Positions 10,358-20,491 are shown, numbered from the stretch's first letter. The stretch: 64,000 nucleotides of DNA from Shewanella algicola (GCF_014648035.1 NZ_BMQI01000022.1:16157-80156); one strand, 5' to 3'. Program-made: numbers and translations. Notes: generated by a model from the letters alone, not told the origin.

Positions 10358-11866
10358 ATGCGAGTTGTGGCTAAGTGTCGTAATAGACAAGGCGCTGTTT
10401 TACAGCGTCAGTTATTCCAACTGGGGCGCTTGTTAGTCTGTTGCGTGCTAGCCATTACCTGTGTCATCTTGCCTGTACAAGCCAATTGGCTCAGTGATAT
10501 TCATCGTAGTATCAGTGGTGATGAAAAAGCGCCTAGCCTGAAGCCTCTTAGCCCTGCTGAGTTAGCTGACTACCCTGCAGATTATACCTATGAGCGCGTT
10601 ATCGCGCCCAGCCATCAAGTGCCGGTATTTGTGTTGCAAGCCGGTCTTGAGCATCGCGACACTGTGGTGCTTATTCATGGCTTAGGTGACCTAGCATCTA
10701 AAGATTGGTTAACGGTAATTCCCACACTTGCTAAGCAATATCATGTGGTGGCTATCGATTTACCCGGATTTGGCTTATCTCAAGGGGCGGTATTTACTTA
10801 CTCGCCGCAACAATACGCCAAAGTTATCGATTGGTTAATCGCTAAATATCGCCATGATGGCCAGGTTAATCTTGTGGGGCACTCTATGGGTGCTGCAGTC
10901 GGTGTGTTTTATGCCAGCCAATATCCTGGGCGTATCCAGCAATTGGTGTTGGTCGATGCGGCCGGTATTTTAGATCGTACCGCTTATATTAAGCGGATTT
11001 CGACCCGCGATAATGACCAGGCCGATTTACCTCAAAGAGTTAGACGAGTTTTGGCTCGAGTAGACAACCTTGCCGATAAGATATTGGAGAAATCCGGCAC
11101 AGGTTTTGACCCAACACGGATTTTTAGTGGTGATTCGTCGCTACGTAATATGACCATTGGCGAGCAAACTAATGTTAATGCCGCACTAGCGTTGATGGAA
11201 CAAAACTTCTCTGTGTTAAGTTATCAAGCGGTTCCGCCAACTCACATTATTTGGGGTGGTCAAGATAATGTCGCACCGCTGCGCACAGCTTATGCGTTGC
11301 AACATGTGTTGCCTTTGTCTCAATTGCATGTGATTAACGATGCTGGTCATGTGCCGATGAAATCTCATCCCCATGAATTTAATCAGTTGTTATTGGCTAG
11401 CCTTAACGCCACGATTGAACCTCGACAAGCTCGACCACAACACAACAGTGAACGAATGGGTCGCTGCTTCCAAGATGATCAGAGTCATTTTAGCGGTCAA
11501 TATCAGCAGATAATATTGAACGATTGTAAGTTGGCGCGCTTTGATAATGTTGATGTGAAGCATCTATCCATAACGGACTCTATTGTCACCGTATCTGCAA
11601 GTCGTATTGGTACGGCCAATCACAGCATGCAAATCACTCGCAGTGTCATTAATGCTACAGACACTGAAATACTTGGCCAAATGCAAAGTGATCGTAGTCG
11701 TTTTGATTTTGCAGGGGTAACTTTTTACGGTGAGTCGCCAGTGTTTGTATCGCAAGCATCAACTCGACTTGTGCTATCACTCACAAGAATTATCACTCCA
11801 ACCCAATCGACACGCCTGGGTGGAAGTTACGTATTAGCTGAGCAAAGCCTAGAAAGCGCGTTGTAA
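10358..11866 (+). CDS. Exported or anchored alpha/beta-hydrolase with a C-terminal beta-repeat extension
   Basis: Start taken as ATG 10358; GTG 10367 is at least as likely because AAGG lies nine bases before it. About 500 residues. A short basic head and hydrophobic helix (LLVCCVLAITCVILPVQA) give export or anchoring. Residues about 75-350 form an alpha/beta-hydrolase: LIHGLGDLASKDW oxyanion region, nucleophile elbow GHSMGAA, acid on IIWGGQDN, and the catalytic His in INDAGHVPM. The remaining about 150 residues are unusual: repeated short strands (LARFDNVDVKHLSITDS, RSRFDFAGVTFYGES) look like a beta-helix or pentapeptide-type stack. Substrate unknown; lipid or ester hydrolysis is plausible. 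Confidence 0.75.
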   Translation: MRVVAKCRNRQGAVLQRQLFQLGRLLVCCVLAITCVILPVQANWLSDIHRSISGDEKAPSLKPLSPAELADYPADYTYERVIAPSHQVPVFVLQAGLEHRDTVVLIHGLGDLASKDWLTVIPTLAKQYHVVAIDLPGFGLSQGAVFTYSPQQYAKVIDWLIAKYRHDGQVNLVGHSMGAAVGVFYASQYPGRIQQLVLVDAAGILDRTAYIKRISTRDNDQADLPQRVRRVLARVDNLADKILEKSGTGFDPTRIFSGDSSLRNMTIGEQTNVNAALALMEQNFSVLSYQAVPPTHIIWGGQDNVAPLRTAYALQHVLPLSQLHVINDAGHVPMKSHPHEFNQLLLASLNATIEPRQARPQHNSERMGRCFQDDQSHFSGQYQQIILNDCKLARFDNVDVKHLSITDSIVTVSASRIGTANHSMQITRSVINATDTEILGQMQSDRSRFDFAGVTFYGESPVFVSQASTRLVLSLTRIITPTQSTRLGGSYVLAEQSLESAL

Positions 11867-11871
11867 ATCGT

Positions 11872-12444
11872 TTAGCGTCGTTCAGTGGGCGATTGTAATT
11901 GGTAAACGGGGATGTTTTTGGGGCGATAGCCAGTAATGGTGCGATAAAAATCCATCAATTGATTCATTTCTGCCTCAATATTGCCTGTTGGAGCTAGGGG
12001 CGGCGAGAGCACAATAGTTTTACGGCCAAAATCTAACCCTACTGGGACAATATCTACCTGTGCTTTAACTGCAATATGATAAAAACCGCTTTTCCAGCGA
12101 GTAACAGGGCTACGTGTGCCTTCTGGTGCCAGCGCTAACTTGTAGTTGGGATCTTGTTGAAACAACTGTGCAGCAGCATCGACGAGGTTATTATGTTTAC
12201 GCCTATCAACAGGGCTGCCACCCATCGCACGAAATAGCCATCCCCAAGGTGCGATAAACAATTGGTGCTTGCCGAGGAAATGGATTTTTGTACCTAATGC
12301 GCTCCGGGCAATAATCCCAATAATAAAGTCCCAATTACTGGTATGAGGGCCAACTATCATTACGCACGGTTGAGCTTTATCGAACTGTCCTTCAAACGTC
12401 CACCCCAGCAGACGCAGTAATCTTACACACAAAGTGTTTAACAT
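11872..12444 (-). CDS. PlsC-like lysophospholipid acyltransferase family protein
   Basis: 190 residues. Motif 1 is HTSNWDF (the HX4D catalytic pair) near residue 34, and motif 3 is LAPEGTRSP near residue 103, with GGSPVDRRK as motif 2. This places it in the glycerolipid acyltransferase superfamily that transfers an acyl chain to a lysophospholipid-like acceptor at the inner membrane. It is shorter than PlsC (about 245 residues) and belongs to the small uncharacterised branch found in proteobacteria. It converges on the hydrolase gene with only five bases between the stops, so no separate terminator fits there. Confidence 0.82.
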   Translation of the reverse strand: MLNTLCVRLLRLLGWTFEGQFDKAQPCVMIVGPHTSNWDFIIGIIARSALGTKIHFLGKHQLFIAPWGWLFRAMGGSPVDRRKHNNLVDAAAQLFQQDPNYKLALAPEGTRSPVTRWKSGFYHIAVKAQVDIVPVGLDFGRKTIVLSPPLAPTGNIEAEMNQLMDFYRTITGYRPKNIPVYQLQSPTERR

Positions 12445-12622
12445 AGTGGAGTCCTAATCAGAGCGTTTACGCTTCTTGTTATTGTTTTTTAGATATGACG
12501 CACCAAATCGAGGCGTTTAGTGATTAAAGCATATAATTGGCCAATTGAGTATAAAGATGGTTGTAGCGGGCTGACTCAATAAGTTATGCCCGCAGCAATT
12601 TGCGATATAGGGGATGAGAGAG

Positions 12623-13090
12623 TTAGTGAGTGGTGGGCTTATCAAACTCTGCGATGCGCTTGGCTTCATCTAAAATGACTTGCTCTAATTCTGCTTCTGA
12701 CTTCATTCGTTCAAAATCATATTTCATCCGTTGTTGTTTTGGCAAGGCTTTACGCGCGTCCATGATGGGATGATCTCGAATGATGTCATAGTGAACAAAT
12801 AAGTTAGGAAAGTCACCAGCCACTTGTTCTGACATTGATAATGCATCAAACAGTTTACCAATACGCACAACGCCTTCAGAAAGTTCGCAGCGGTCTTCTA
12901 ACATAGCCGCAGCAATATAACGGATGTCGGTAAGGATTTGCTGTCTACGCTCTTCAGCTTTGGCTTGACGCTCTGCTTGCGCTTTTTGGTTGGCCTCAGT
13001 GCGGCGCTTAAGGGTTAATAATAGGTGAGTGGCGTACGCAGCAAGGGCGATGATAATAAGTAATGCAATAATAATGGCGATTGTCGGCAC
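12623..13090 (-). CDS. DUF2489 inner-membrane protein
   Basis: 155 residues. An N-terminal membrane helix (about 3-27, almost all Ile/Ala/Leu) leads into a long charged coiled-coil segment (KRRTEANQKAQAERQAKAEE) and then a small globular DUF2489 domain containing CELSEGVVRIGKLFDAL and a PIMDARKALPKQQRMKYD stretch. The family has no known function and commonly sits next to yihI in this order, as here. Confidence 0.85.
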   Translation of the reverse strand: MPTIAIIIALLIIIALAAYATHLLLTLKRRTEANQKAQAERQAKAEERRQQILTDIRYIAAAMLEDRCELSEGVVRIGKLFDALSMSEQVAGDFPNLFVHYDIIRDHPIMDARKALPKQQRMKYDFERMKSEAELEQVILDEAKRIAEFDKPTTH

Positions 13091-13202
13091 AATTTATCCT
13101 TTTTTGAATACAAAACTGGCACTCACCTAGTCGATAGGGGATATACCCAATCGACTAGGTGTGCGCCAGTTTATTCCATTCAAATGAAAATCATTGAGTG
13201 GG

Positions 13203-13751
13203 TTAATCTTGTTTTTTGTAATCTTTAAGCAGATCTGCGCCTGACTCAAAACGGTTCAATAACTCATCATCTGTCAGTTGCTTTTTAGGGCTTGGCGCTG
13301 GTGCTTCACCGCCTTCAGTTAGTCCTAAACGTTGCATTAACTGCTCGATTTTGTCTAATTGAGCGTCTAACCACTTTTGATCGGCGTCAGACAGATCGCG
13401 ACCTTCTTCTAGTTGGTCAAGCAACTGATTCAGTCTTGGATCTTCTTCTAGCTTCAGCAATTTTTGCTCGTCAGTTATTTTAGGCTGTTTAGGCTTAACC
13501 ACTAACGGCTCAGTAATTGATGTTGGCAATGATAATGCAACAGGTTTTTTACTGCCATGACGTGCATCTTTTGTTACTGCTGCGCCACTGCCAGAAGCTT
13601 GTTTAAGTAACGCTTCGTTATGACGGCTGCCAGATTTACGGCCAGATTCTGATTTTTTACCATCGACCGCGTTGCGATCGGTTTTTTTTACTCTTGGGGC
13701 AAACTTAGGGCCGTTTTCGCCGCCTTTGCGAGTTTTTTTACTGCGAGCCAT
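13203..13751 (-). CDS. yihI: Der GTPase-activating protein YihI
   Basis: Start taken at 13751, giving MARSKKTRKGGENGPK, which matches the conserved N terminus of the family; a longer frame to 13802 adds 17 unconserved residues. About 182 residues: a basic, Lys/Arg-rich disordered N-terminal half, then an acidic helical C-terminal part with LEEDPRLNQLLDQLEEG and DADQKWLDAQLDKIEQLMQRLGL. YihI stimulates GTP hydrolysis by the ribosome-assembly GTPase Der. Its position next to the CsrB/C-type sRNA matches E. coli. Confidence 0.92.
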   Translation of the reverse strand: MARSKKTRKGGENGPKFAPRVKKTDRNAVDGKKSESGRKSGSRHNEALLKQASGSGAAVTKDARHGSKKPVALSLPTSITEPLVVKPKQPKITDEQKLLKLEEDPRLNQLLDQLEEGRDLSDADQKWLDAQLDKIEQLMQRLGLTEGGEAPAPSPKKQLTDDELLNRFESGADLLKDYKKQD

Positions 13752-13806
13752 GATGTTCTCGTTAGGTTTTCTAAACACGTCCTTGCAGAGTAATTTCTCC
13801 AAGGCA

Positions 13807-14484
13807 CTAAATAAGGATGCGCTTTATATCAGGTTTTGACGATTTTTGCATCAAAACCAGATCTTTTGCTGCAAATAATAGCTCAAAATCACTGTGAGAA
13901 GCTAAATATTCGAATGTTGTCTGCTGATAGAAGCTGACATGAGTGGGATTATTTTTATAATGCCACTTAGCAAACAGGGCTTTGTCTGTGAGTAAAGGAG
14001 TGCTAATGGCTAACCAGCCATTAGGCTTAATCAGTTGGCTTAATAATGTCCATTCGCGAATGGGATGCCTAAAGTGCTCAAACACTCGGTAACAACAAAC
14101 AAAATCGTAGCTCTGACTTAACACAGACTGATCGGCTGCAAAGAATGGGTCGTATTGATTAACTTGATGACCGGCTTCGACAATACTCAGCTGACTTTTT
14201 TCATCTAATACTCTACCAAAGTTTAGGCCTTTTAAACTGCTTGTTTGTTGCTCGGCGATTTGCGCTAATAGGGGTAAAACAAATTGTGACAGTTGCTTTT
14301 GTTTAGAGGTTTTTTGTGCCCGAGCATAACGCTGACGTTCTAGGTTGGGCATAAGGTGTGAGTTTGGGCTAGCGAAGACTAAGTCGCATTGTGGACAAGC
14401 GTAAAAAGCTCTTTTTTTGTCTTGAACAAAAAAAATGGCTGAATGATGACACAGTGGGCATGGGCTCATTAACGACAGCAGCAC
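13807..14484 (-). CDS. Class I SAM-dependent methyltransferase with N-terminal zinc ribbon
   Basis: Up to 225 residues; the internal Met at MSPCPLCHHS is also a possible start. A CPLC...CPQC pair at the N terminus forms a zinc ribbon, followed by a methyltransferase-like fold: a motif I-like IVEAGHQVNQYDPFF (degenerate), DFVCCYRVFEHFRHPIREW and LIKPNGWLAISTPLL, typical of the Methyltransf_23 family. The SAM loop is weak (no GxGxG), so SAM binding is less sure than the fold. Substrate not predictable. Its stop is 55 bp upstream of the yihI start on the same strand, so co-transcription is likely. Confidence 0.75.
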   Translation of the reverse strand: MLLSLMSPCPLCHHSAIFFVQDKKRAFYACPQCDLVFASPNSHLMPNLERQRYARAQKTSKQKQLSQFVLPLLAQIAEQQTSSLKGLNFGRVLDEKSQLSIVEAGHQVNQYDPFFAADQSVLSQSYDFVCCYRVFEHFRHPIREWTLLSQLIKPNGWLAISTPLLTDKALFAKWHYKNNPTHVSFYQQTTFEYLASHSDFELLFAAKDLVLMQKSSKPDIKRILI

Positions 14485-14614
14485 CTTAGTAAACAGTATA
14501 TATAGTGATAACAGTAAATTATGCCAATGTCCAAATTCTAATTTGGATTGGTATTATACCCGTCTCTCAGTGTTAGTGATCATGAATGAAATGGATATCG
14601 GACAAAAAATGCAT

Positions 14615-15045
14615 AAAAAAAGGTGGCAGTAAACTGCCACCTCGTAAAACAGTGCTTATATGCACCTTATTCTGATTCCAAGTATCCGTACTTGCTATGT
14701 GACTATCCCGGTCAGATCTTAACTTTGGTTTTGCTGTCCGTGCTTTTTTAGTTGTTATTGGTCATCGCTGACGCTTTTTTATATTCTGTCGCCGTCCTGA
14801 CTACAGCTTCCGTAGATGGTCTTCAATGACACATCATTATCCTCTTTGTCTTCTGTGACTATCAGTCAACCATCCTTGTTTTTGTGTACCTTCGAGCAAG
14901 CTTCTTAAGGATGCATCCTCAACAAAATGTTGGATTTGCGATTATTTGAATCATTCAAATAACACCAAAAGGGTTACTCTGTTGTGTAAGGCAGTGCTAA
15001 ATAGCGAGTTGACCAGTCGGTCTGTTCCTTACAAATTTTACGACC
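14615..15045 (-). ncRNA. csrC: CsrB/CsrC-type sRNA that sequesters CsrA
   Basis: The 850-bp gap between the methyltransferase and cytochrome genes has no credible ORF, but its minus strand carries about ten GGA motifs (for example AAGGAAC, GAGGATGC, AAGGATGG, GAGGATAA, CAGGACGG, CACGGACAG, TACGGATAC), many in predicted hairpin loops. That is the hallmark of CsrA-binding RNAs. It ends in a strong terminator on the minus strand, GGTGGCAG-TTTA-CTGCCACC plus seven T (14615-14641). E. coli csrC lies in the same place and strand, between yihA/engB and yihI. The 5' end is estimated from the first structured part (GACCGACTGGTC hairpin near 15010); a TTATTTGAA-TCA-TTCAAATAA stem lies at 14942-14962. 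Named csrC from synteny; csrB is an equally valid name. Confidence 0.88.
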
Positions 15046-15261
15046 TGGATTTCAAACTGAAATCGCGACTCATGTTATTAGTATTAGTGAGTGGCCTTAA
15101 ATTATTATTGTTATGACTTTTCTTTATTCTTATATCTTAAATGTATCAGTCCGAAATCTGTTTGATGTTATTAAATTTATGGTCCAAACAGTTGGGTTTA
15201 CCTCGGTACGGGGTGTATTTAACTCTAAAACCGTGAACTATGTCAAGTATTAATGCGATCA

Positions 15262-15279
15262 GTTGACGTAAACGTCAAC
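15262..15279. promoter_or_regulatory. 18-bp near-perfect palindrome
   Basis: GTTGACGT-AA-ACGTCAAC sits between the cytochrome terminator and the upstream region of the sRNA. It has no U tract, so it is more likely a protein-binding site (perhaps for the sRNA promoter) than a terminator. Binding protein unknown. Confidence 0.5.
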
Positions 15280-15287
15280 CTAAGGGT

Positions 15288-15320
15288 AATAAAAATGAGC
15301 AATATATGCTCATTTTTATT
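15288..15320 (-). terminator. Terminator of the cytochrome c4 gene
   Basis: AATAAAAATGAGCA / TGCTCATTTTTATT hairpin with A/T-rich flanks just after the cytochrome stop. Confidence 0.85.
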
Positions 15321-15337
15321 ATCTCGAACTCAATCTA

Positions 15338-15961
15338 TTATTTCTTAATGCTTGAAATATATTTAGATAGTGCTTCGATATCTGCATCTGACAATTTTTT
15401 AGCAACATCTTGCATCATGCCATTTAAATCGTTGTTACGAGTACCGTCACGGAACTTAGTTAACTGGATCTTGATGTAGTTAGCATGTTGGCCGCCAATC
15501 ATTGGGAAGCCTGCTGCAGCTGCACCACTACCATTTGGACCATGACATGCGATACAAGAGGTGATACCGCGGGCTGCATCGCCACCTTGGTATAGTTTCT
15601 CACCAGCCTCTGTGCCTTCAACCGCTGGATTAGTTGATTGAGTCTGGCTAGCGAAATATGCAGAAATATCCGCGATGTCAGTATCGCTTAATGCGATAGA
15701 CATGCCGCCCATGATAGGGTCCATACGGCCTTCTTTGCCGCCAGTCTGCATGGCAGATCGGAATTCTGTTAATTGTTTTTCAAGGTATGCAGGGTGTTGG
15801 CCTGCAAGCTTTGGGTACATATCGATCATGCTGTTGCCGTCAACACCGTGACAGGCAGAACATACGATTACTTTAGTTTTGCCGGCTTCAGCATTACCTT
15901 CAGCCATAACAGGTGATGACATAGTGGCTACTACAGACAGCGCAAGAGCTAACTTTTTCAT
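15338..15961 (-). CDS. cytcB: Periplasmic dihaem cytochrome c4
   Basis: 207 residues with a Sec signal peptide ending PVMA (cleavage after residue 20). Two CxxCH haem motifs: C34SACH38 and C136IACH140, each followed by a Met-containing segment (GGMSIALSDTD and MMQDVAKKLSDAD) that gives the sixth haem ligand, so the protein is two class I domains in tandem. Such c4 cytochromes shuttle electrons in the periplasm to oxidases. In Shewanella the equivalent gene lies beside engB as here. The symbol cytcB follows usage in that genus and is tentative. Confidence 0.9.
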   Translation of the reverse strand: MKKLALALSVVATMSSPVMAEGNAEAGKTKVIVCSACHGVDGNSMIDMYPKLAGQHPAYLEKQLTEFRSAMQTGGKEGRMDPIMGGMSIALSDTDIADISAYFASQTQSTNPAVEGTEAGEKLYQGGDAARGITSCIACHGPNGSGAAAAGFPMIGGQHANYIKIQLTKFRDGTRNNDLNGMMQDVAKKLSDADIEALSKYISSIKK

Positions 15962-16226
15962 GGCGTTCCAACTTCTTGTTAATTTATTGTCCTGAGCTTA
16001 CTAGGAAGACCCGCAAGCGTGGTAAAATGATTTCCCCAAGTGCTTTTGATGTAGTTTACGACGCTCGAGTACAACGAGATCAACTATGACTACTTCACAA
16101 ATATCAGCATTGCTTGGGTATATAATGTGATCAGGGTAATATTTTACACGAAAACGTGCAAAAGTAAGCAATTGTTAAACATTTATGGTAATGCATTTAC
16201 TGAAAGTAATTTAATTGGAGTGACTA

Positions 16227-16892
16227 GTGACCGAATCTCGTATCGATTTCCGTAAGGCAAAATTTTTAATCAGTGCGCCTGATATTGCGCATTTAGATCA
16301 GTATCTTCCTGGGGATATCGGGGTTGAGATTGCTTTTGCTGGACGCTCAAACGCAGGTAAATCAAGTGCATTGAATGCGCTTACAGAACAGAAAAGTTTA
16401 GCTCGTACCAGTAAAACCCCTGGTCGTACCCAGTTGATTAACGTTTTTGAGTTAGATGCTGATCGCCGTTTAGTGGATTTACCGGGTTATGGCTTTGCCC
16501 AAGTGCCATTAGCGCTTAAAAACAAATGGCAACAAGCCTTAGGCGAGTATTTACAAAAGCGTGCTTGTTTAAGTGGTGTGGTGGTATTGATGGATATTCG
16601 TCATCCGCTTAAAGATCTCGATAGGCAAATGATTGAGTGGGCAGTATTAAGTAATATTCCTGTATTAGCCTTGTTAACCAAGGCTGATAAATTGACTCAA
16701 AGCATTAAAATGAAAACAGTTAACGAAGTGCGTAAAGCATTAGCTGATTATGGTGACAAAGTACAAGTTGAACCGTTTTCGTCGTTAAAAGGCACTGGTA
16801 AGCCAAAGGTGTTAAGTATTTTGAATGACTGGTGTCATCCCGCATGGTTGCCTGAGCAGCAAGCATTGCGTGAACAAACAGAACAAGAATAG
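16227..16892 (+). CDS. engB: Ribosome-biogenesis GTPase EngB/YsxC
   Basis: 221 residues from a GTG start with TTGGAG seven bases upstream. A circularly standard TRAFAC GTPase: P-loop GRSNAGKSS (residues about 41-49), switch I/G2 [10 protein letters not shown]3 DLPGYG, G4 TKAD, G5 SSLKGTG. It acts in late assembly of the 50S subunit. The gene faces the spf/polA pair, as in E. coli, and is followed by its own terminator. Confidence 0.96.
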   Translation: MTESRIDFRKAKFLISAPDIAHLDQYLPGDIGVEIAFAGRSNAGKSSALNALTEQKSLARTSKTPGRTQLINVFELDADRRLVDLPGYGFAQVPLALKNKWQQALGEYLQKRACLSGVVVLMDIRHPLKDLDRQMIEWAVLSNIPVLALLTKADKLTQSIKMKTVNEVRKALADYGDKVQVEPFSSLKGTGKPKVLSILNDWCHPAWLPEQQALREQTEQE

Positions 16893-16923
16893 CTTTTGAT
16901 ATTAGGCTGGCATGTTTTGAATG

Positions 16924-16948
16924 AACCGACTTTATGTCGGTTTTTTTA
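16924..16948 (+). terminator. Terminator of engB
   Basis: AACCGAC-TTTAT-GTCGGTT followed by seven T, about 30 bp after the engB stop. Confidence 0.92.
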
Positions 16949-17160
16949 TGTAAAAATTATGATGAAGAAATTGAGGCAAAAAAAACCGACAACCAAATGG
17001 CTATCGGTACAAAAATTAGCTCTTTTGGGGAGAAGCTAAATTCAACAAGACTCAAGTGTCATCAACTCAATTTGACGACACTCAATGACCATAGAGTAAC
17101 TGCTTTTTTTTCAAAGTTAAAGTATTTACTCTAAATATATTTTTAACCAAAAAAAAAACA

Positions 17161-17268
17161 AAAAAAAGCCCCAGCAACCTAAGTTGCTGGGGCGCCGAAT
17201 TTGGCTAGTCACTATTTCTAGTGAAATAAAGGTTTGAAAGATTGAACATCTTAACCTCTGTACCCTAC
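17161..17268 (-). ncRNA. spf: Spot 42 small RNA
   Basis: On the minus strand the segment starts GTAGGGTACAGAGGTTAAGA, matching the first 20 nt of E. coli Spot 42 with a single-base insertion, continues with the conserved TGTTC-ATCTTTCA-ACCTTT region and GCCAAATTCGGCGCCCCAG, and ends in the terminator GCCCCAGCAAC/GTTGCTGGGGC plus T run. A TATTAT -10 lies 11 bases before the start. Location between polA and engB and direction (same as polA) also match E. coli. Spot 42 is an Hfq-dependent regulator of secondary-carbon metabolism, repressed by cAMP-CRP in E. coli; its targets here cannot be read from sequence. Confidence 0.97.
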
Positions 17269-17449
17269 GACTGAAATAATAGCGCATTCGCCTTAAAATG
17301 AAAAACTGTTTTTCATAAAAAGATACAATAACTGTGAGTTCGGCCCCAAATAGTTGCTTGTTTGTTAATCAGATCGATAAGTTGTTATCTGTTTTATATT
17401 GATATGAATACAAGGTTAGTCATATTGATAGGTCATTTGACGCTTTAAA

Positions 17450-17485
17450 TAATAATGCCGCATTGAGGTTATGCGGCATTATTAT
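17450..17485 (-). terminator. Terminator-like hairpin after polA
   Basis: AATAATGCCGCAT / ATGCGGCATTATT with a 7-base loop, 40 bp beyond the polA stop; AT-rich arms, short U tract only. Confidence 0.75.
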
Positions 17486-17526
17486 AGGTGAGTCAGCACT
17501 CGTAAGGAGATATGTAAATGTTAGCT

Positions 17527-20283
17527 TTAGTGGGCCTCGTCCCAGTTATCGCCTATTCCTGCCTCTGCAAGCAATGGCACATCAAGAGCTGCTGCCTGTG
17601 CCATTAGATCGCACACTTTGGTTTTAAGTGCGTCAGCTTTTGCTTCATCAACTTCAAATACCAATTCATCGTGTACCTGCATAATGAGGGTGATTTCACC
17701 TTGTGTGTCTTGATTAATCCACTGGTGAATCGCAATCATGGCTTTTTTGATGATATCAGCGGCGGTGCCTTGCATCGGCGCGTTAATGGCGGCGCGTTCT
17801 GCGGCTTGGCGACGCATTGCATTGCGGTCGTTAATTTCTGGTAGATATAAACGGCGACCAAAGAGTGTTGATACATAACCTTGCGCGGCGGCATCAGCAC
17901 GTGTTTCTTCCATATACTTCAACACACCCGGATAGCGAGCAAAATAAGTGTCGATGTAGGTTTGTGCCTCGTTACGCGGAATATCTAATTGCTTAGCTAA
18001 ACCAAACGCAGACATACCGTAAATTAAGCCAAAGTTAACGGCTTTAGCGCGGCGACGCTGTTCGGTGGTGACTTCTTCAAAGTGAACACCAAAGACTTCT
18101 GCAGCGGTGGCTCTATGGATATCTTTACCTGCAGCAAATGCGGTTAATAAGCCGTTGTCTTGAGATAAATGGGCCATAATACGTAATTCGATTTGCGAAT
18201 AGTCGGCCGCTAAAATTTTACGACCAGCTGGAGCAATAAAGGCTTGGCGAATGCGGCGACCTTCTTCGGTACGAATAGGGATGTTTTGTAAGTTAGGCTC
18301 GCTTGACGACAAACGTCCGGTAGCGGCATTGGCTTGATGGTAGCTGGTATGAACGCGGCCGGTAGTGGCATTGACCATCAGTGGTAATTTATCTGTGTAG
18401 GTGCTTTTTAATTTAGCCAAGCTACGGTGCTCAAGAATAATTTTAGGCAGCGGATAGTCTAAGGCTAATTCAACTAACACTTCTTCTGAAGTTGAAGGGG
18501 CACCTTTTGGGGTTTTCTTTTTAACTGGGTAGTTAAGTTTTTCAAAGAAGAGCGTTTGCAGTTGCTTAGGCGATGCGAGGTTAAACTTCTCGCCGGCAAT
18601 TTCGTAAGCTTTATTTTCAAGGTCGTCGAGTTTCTTGGCCAGTTCGCCACTTTGCTGACTCAGTAACATTGAGTCGATTAACACACCCTGGCGTTCAACG
18701 TCTGACAATACCTGAATTAACGGCAGTTCTAATTCGTTAAATACTGAGGCTAATGCTGATTCTTTTTCTAAACGAGGCCATAAGTGCTCATGTAAACGGA
18801 GCGTGATATCGGCATCTTCTGCGGCGTATGGCCCGGCAGTGTCTAGGTCTATTTGATTAAAGGTCAGCTGCTTGGCACCTTTACCTGCGACCTCCTCAAA
18901 GCTGATATTTTTATGGCCTAGATATTTGAGTGCCAAGCCATCCATGTCGTGGCGTGATGCAACCGAGTTAAACACGTAAGACTCAAGCATGGTGTCAAAG
19001 CGTACGCCACCAAGTTGAATGCCTGCATTGGCTAAAATACTCATGTCATATTTTAAGTTTTGACCGACTTTCTGTGGCGTTTTACCCTCTAAAATAGGAC
19101 GCAGCTTTTCAAGCGTTGCGACTTTGTCGAGTTGTTGTGGGGCATTCGGGTAATCATGGGCTAATGGCAGATATGCAGCCTTGCCAGCCTGAATGGCAAA
19201 AGATAATCCCACAAGCTGGGCTTCCATGTAATTGAGACTGGTGGTTTCAGTATCAACGGCAATCAGTTCAGCTTTACTGAGTTCATCAATCCATTTGTCT
19301 AATGCTTCTTCGCTAAGAATGGTTTCATATTCTGTTTCGATAGCCGCAGAGACGGTAATTTCTTCGTCGGTATCTTGGCTGACGGTGCCTGTAGGTTGTT
19401 TGTTGTCTAGCACTTCTGCTAACCAACGCTTAAACTCCATTTCACCAAAACATTTGATTAATTCATCGCGATCTTGTGGCTTAACATTCAGCTCATGCCA
19501 GTCTTGCTCTAATTCGACATCAGTTTTGATGGTAGCAAGTTCATAAGATAGCTTAAGCATATCAGCGTTATCGATAATTTTAGCTGGCATGGTTTTGGCA
19601 CCTCTAAAGCCCACTTCAACCACGCTTTGTGGATTAGCCAAAAGCTGTTCAACACTGCCTACGCCTGTCAGCATAGCTAATGCAGTTTTTTCACCGACAC
19701 CAGGTAAGCCGGGAATATTATCGGCTTTGTCACCCATTAATGCTAAAAAATCAATAATGCGATCTGGGCCAACGCCAAATTTAGTTTTAACTTCTTCGGG
19801 GCCCATGATGGTATCTGTCATGGTGTTAATTAAGGTGACGTGTTCGTTGACTAACTGCGCCATGTCTTTATCGCCGGTGCTAATTAATGTGGCCCTGCCT
19901 TCTTTGCTCGCTTGCAAGGCTATGGTGCCAATCACATCGTCGGCCTCGACACCTGGAATACTGATCAGCGGCAAACCCATTGCATGGATAATGCGATATA
20001 ACGGTTCGATTTGATGGCGCAGGTCATCTGGCATTGGTGGACGCTGTGCTTTGTATTCATCGTACATGTCATTACGAAAGGTTTTGCCTTTAGCGTCAAA
20101 AACAACAGCAATATGGCTCGGACTATAGCGGCTTAACAAACTACGCAGCATGTTTACAACGCCATAAACCGCACCCGTCGCTTCACCTTTTGAATTTGTT
20201 AAATGAGGCGGCGCATAATAGGCGCGATAAAGATAAGAAGAGCCATCTACGAGGACGAGCGGATTACTAGGAATTGTTGGCAT
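17527..20283 (-). CDS. polA: DNA polymerase I
   Basis: 918 residues, the usual length. Residues about 1-290 are the 5' nuclease ([11 protein letters not shown] start, [27 protein letters not shown]). Residues about 325-515 are the 3'-5' exonuclease with an intact [11 protein letters not shown] (Asp and Glu of Exo I), so proofreading is expected. Residues about 520-918 are the polymerase: motif [15 protein letters not shown], motif [15 protein letters not shown], motif [11 protein letters not shown]. It fills gaps and removes RNA primers. Two perfect DnaA boxes lie in its upstream region. Confidence 0.98.
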   Translation of the reverse strand: MPTIPSNPLVLVDGSSYLYRAYYAPPHLTNSKGEATGAVYGVVNMLRSLLSRYSPSHIAVVFDAKGKTFRNDMYDEYKAQRPPMPDDLRHQIEPLYRIIHAMGLPLISIPGVEADDVIGTIALQASKEGRATLISTGDKDMAQLVNEHVTLINTMTDTIMGPEEVKTKFGVGPDRIIDFLALMGDKADNIPGLPGVGEKTALAMLTGVGSVEQLLANPQSVVEVGFRGAKTMPAKIIDNADMLKLSYELATIKTDVELEQDWHELNVKPQDRDELIKCFGEMEFKRWLAEVLDNKQPTGTVSQDTDEEITVSAAIETEYETILSEEALDKWIDELSKAELIAVDTETTSLNYMEAQLVGLSFAIQAGKAAYLPLAHDYPNAPQQLDKVATLEKLRPILEGKTPQKVGQNLKYDMSILANAGIQLGGVRFDTMLESYVFNSVASRHDMDGLALKYLGHKNISFEEVAGKGAKQLTFNQIDLDTAGPYAAEDADITLRLHEHLWPRLEKESALASVFNELELPLIQVLSDVERQGVLIDSMLLSQQSGELAKKLDDLENKAYEIAGEKFNLASPKQLQTLFFEKLNYPVKKKTPKGAPSTSEEVLVELALDYPLPKIILEHRSLAKLKSTYTDKLPLMVNATTGRVHTSYHQANAATGRLSSSEPNLQNIPIRTEEGRRIRQAFIAPAGRKILAADYSQIELRIMAHLSQDNGLLTAFAAGKDIHRATAAEVFGVHFEEVTTEQRRRAKAVNFGLIYGMSAFGLAKQLDIPRNEAQTYIDTYFARYPGVLKYMEETRADAAAQGYVSTLFGRRLYLPEINDRNAMRRQAAERAAINAPMQGTAADIIKKAMIAIHQWINQDTQGEITLIMQVHDELVFEVDEAKADALKTKVCDLMAQAAALDVPLLAEAGIGDNWDEAH

Positions 20284-20386
20284 AATGTGTTTTTCGTTTT
20301 ATGTATTTTGCGAGACAGATAGGATGACATTATACCCACAGCACCTCAAGGTACTTGTGAGATTGTCACCAATTTATCTACTTGAG

Positions 20387-20395
20387 TGTGGATAA
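20387..20395 (-). promoter_or_regulatory. DnaA box, perfect match
   Basis: TGTGGATAA is the exact complement of the consensus TTATCCACA. It lies about 105 bp upstream of the polA start. Confidence 0.65.
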
Positions 20396-20491
20396 GCTCA
20401 AAGGTCCGACAAGCCGCGCGGTTGGTGAGTTTAGCTTATCTGATTAGGTGTAAGGATATTGAATTTTTGCCACGAAAAAAACCTCTCAGCC

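Noticed and set aside
16934..17134. A 66-codon frame after engB
   Set aside because: It starts within the engB terminator and runs towards the Spot 42 terminator, with no ribosome site and no recognisable similarity.
19232..20014. Two long open frames on the plus strand opposite polA (104 and 141 codons)
   Set aside because: They lie wholly antisense to conserved polA codons, lack ribosome sites and have Ser/Thr/Val-biased mirror composition typical of shadow frames.
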